Source of the DNA: an uncultured Bacilli bacterium
GTDB lineage: Bacteria; Bacillota_I; Bacilli_A; RF39; UBA660
Assembly (NCBI GenBank): GCA_944332105.1
Contig: CALVJI010000021.1
Span: 1-14,499, forward strand
DNA length: 14,499 bases
Direction: 5' to 3'
Positions 12,895-14,499 of the stretch are shown here, piece by piece. Position numbers and translations under genes: made by a program. The notes below the pieces were generated by a model. The model made no database searches and was not told the origin of the DNA. It saw only the letters and a list, made by a program, of their open reading frames with translations. How positions within the stretch are numbered: the stretch's first letter is position 1; the number at the start of each line of letters is the position of its first letter.

Positions 12895-14499
12895 GTTACT
12901 TGACTATTTTTTGACAACTTATTGACAGAAGAAATTTTTTGTCGTAAAGCATTCATAATTTCAACCATTGCCCAAGTATCTTGTTGACAATATTTTAATA
13001 AAGCCTGATATTTTTCTTCAAATTCTTGTTCACTCATCTTATCATACATAGCATACACAACAATAGCTTCCGTTCCATTTTTCACTTCCAAATTTTGATA
13101 AGATAAAGAAGAAAAAACTGGTAAAGTTTTTTTAATTGAAAACGAACCACTTAACCGCGCATCATAAAAATTAAACAATTCACTTTCCTCTTCACTAAAA
13201 CCCTTTTCTAAATAAAAAGTTTTATTAGTATTAATAATCCACAATAAATCAAAAGCTCTTTCTACTAATAATAACAAATCTTTTTTATATTCTGGAAAAC
13301 ATTCAGCCAATTCTTTAATACGTCCCTTTTCAAAAGCAACATTCTGGGCGAATAAAGTTCCTTTATGGACGTCCACATGTTGTAATAAAGTCTTAATTAA
13401 TTCTTCACGTTCATCTTTTGTACTCCTAGCTAAAAAAAGTACATTATCTTTTTCTTTATCACAAACTCCGGGAGCTCTTTCAATATGCAAACTAAACTCA
13501 AAAGGACTTTGCGTATAAGGTTTTTCACCTTTAAATCGAGGTATGGGACACGGAAAAGTCTCAAAATCTAAATGATAAATTGGATATTCCAGAGATTGCA
13601 AAGCCACAGCAATCTTTTTAGGTTGCCAAAATTCCTGTTTTTTTTCTAAGCATTCCCGTTGAATTTGATGAGCAGGACGCGTAATCCACTTCTCTGGAAT
13701 ATCTAACATTTTTAAATAACCTTCATTTAATAAATCCAATCCTTTAATTCTTGTATGATCTTCTTTGACAAATCCAAATGGGTTATGAATATAACTTAAT
13801 GAACTATTTTCTTTAGGTAAATCATGCGCACAAACTGTCCCAAAATATTTACATTGGTTCATTTTTTTATAACCACAAGCAACTCCTAAAGGGCAACTAA
13901 AGTCTTGAACTTTTAATTTTTCAAATAAAGTATCCAAATCTTTTTTAATATTGTCTTGTAACTCCAAAGTTAACGCATCCATTTGTAAAAAAGTAATTAA
14001 TTCTTGACCATTTTGATCTGTATGATAAAAATTCTTCCCCTCTTGTTGCCAACCATCATAAACATATTCATCATTTAACACAGCCAAATAATAATGAATA
14101 TTTTTTGTTAGTCCTCCTGCCTGTTCAATAACAAAGCGTTGAAAGGCTAAATCATATACATAATTACCCAATCCAAAACGTTCTTTAAGTTTATCGCGTT
14201 CCTTTTCATAATTTTTTAAAGGCATCTCTTTAGTAATATCTTTTAATACTTCTTCTTTCAAAAAATAAATATTATCCTTCTTTTTAAAGATCGAATGCTT
14301 CCACTTCTTTGGATAACCAGCAGAGAGTTCTCTATATTTACGAGAAGTTGTCGCTTTTACTTCAATAATATTAATGGTATCTTCTGTTTCATTATAAATA
14401 TCTACATAACAAAGAAGTTTAGTGTTTTTATAATCACATTCAAAAGAAACTTGGTCTTGTGTTTCCAAGTTATAAACACATTTGCCCCCGAACATTTCT
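12882..14499 (-). CDS. DUF2779-like protein with putative nuclease domains (5' end cut by the window)
   Basis: At least 538 residues are visible; the true start is beyond 14499 because the frame is open and DUF2779 proteins usually begin further upstream. Numbered from the ATG at 14495: VDI (Asp32) and IEVKATTS (Glu45, Lys47) form a PD-(D/E)XK-like nuclease motif. Cys201, Cys207, Cys215 and Cys222 make a cluster like the iron-sulfur site of Cas4/AddB nucleases. YHLDFETF (Asp310, Glu312) resembles exonuclease motif I of the DEDD family, QNVAFEKGRI near 395 resembles motif II with Asn/Glu, and YCQQDTWAM near 507 resembles motif III. It is therefore probably a DNA- or RNA-processing nuclease, but no activity is proven for the family that I know of. 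Proteins of this kind are common in Mollicutes and related Firmicutes. The stop is TAG at 12882-12884. Confidence 0.8.
   Translation of the reverse strand, partial: EMFGGKCVYNLETQDQVSFECDYKNTKLLCYVDIYNETEDTINIIEVKATTSRKYRELSAGYPKKWKHSIFKKKDNIYFLKEEVLKDITKEMPLKNYEKERDKLKERFGLGNYVYDLAFQRFVIEQAGGLTKNIHYYLAVLNDEYVYDGWQQEGKNFYHTDQNGQELITFLQMDALTLELQDNIKKDLDTLFEKLKVQDFSCPLGVACGYKKMNQCKYFGTVCAHDLPKENSSLSYIHNPFGFVKEDHTRIKGLDLLNEGYLKMLDIPEKWITRPAHQIQRECLEKKQEFWQPKKIAVALQSLEYPIYHLDFETFPCPIPRFKGEKPYTQSPFEFSLHIERAPGVCDKEKDNVLFLARSTKDEREELIKTLLQHVDVHKGTLFAQNVAFEKGRIKELAECFPEYKKDLLLLVERAFDLLWIINTNKTFYLEKGFSEEESELFNFYDARLSGSFSIKKTLPVFSSLSYQNLEVKNGTEAIVVYAMYDKMSEQEFEEKYQALLKYCQQDTWAMVEIMNALRQKISSVNKLSKNSQVTCMN

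Noticed and set aside
1..14499. CRISPR array or insertion sequence
   Set aside because: No regularly spaced direct repeats and no transposase gene were found on either strand.

Overview
The window is a chromosomal segment from a low-GC, Gram-positive-type bacterium (Bacilli, Erysipelotrichia or Mollicutes-like Firmicutes). I infer this from very AT-rich DNA, AGGAGG-type ribosome sites, an L19 leader, a Bacillus-type LexA box, VanZ and LytR-CpsA-Psr wall genes, and a YolD/PolY2 pair. Trp is encoded by TGG and the VanZ gene ends in TGA, so the standard bacterial code applies. Nearly everything is on the minus strand; only the Y-family polymerase/YolD pair is on the plus strand.

Positions 1-3850 are an accessory, partly decayed block downstream of lepB. 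Reading along the minus strand it holds a HipA-like kinase, an overlapping gene of unknown function, a 352-residue protein built from five Myb/SANT-like helix-turn-helix repeats around an excisionase-like winged helix, a GNAT acetyltransferase gene broken by one in-frame TAA, and at the window edge a short stretch resembling a RhuM-family N-terminus that also follows an in-frame TAA. The kinase, its overlapping partner and the multi-repeat DNA-binding protein are the best candidates for an undescribed system.

Positions 3850-7680 are core housekeeping and envelope genes: signal peptidase I (lepB), ribosomal protein L19 (rplS) with promoter, structured leader and terminator, a VanZ-family protein translationally coupled to a LytR-CpsA-Psr (LCP) wall-polymer ligase, and a lipoprotein cyclophilin.

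Positions 7680-9411 are an SOS unit on the plus strand: a promoter with a LexA box just after the -10, then a Y-family translesion polymerase with a C-terminal clamp-binding motif, overlapping a YolD-family gene. Its end collides with an atypical kinase-fold gene (9393-10289). Next come a two-helix membrane protein, tRNA-Ala(UGC) with two unusual bases, an M23 peptidase without a signal peptide but with lysin-type C-terminal repeats, RNA polymerase omega (rpoZ), and a partial DUF2779-like protein with a PD-(D/E)XK-like segment, a four-cysteine cluster and a DEDD-like exonuclease region.

A recurring layout is that four genes (cyclophilin, membrane protein, M23, rpoZ) have intrinsic terminators whose 5' hairpin arm lies inside the coding sequence, so the stop codon sits in the hairpin itself. 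Two gene pairs (LCP/VanZ and polymerase/YolD) share the same 8-base stop/start overlap. The genome looks compact apart from the 1-3850 block. Positions 66-294 hold no gene I can support, only a possible promoter and a terminator.
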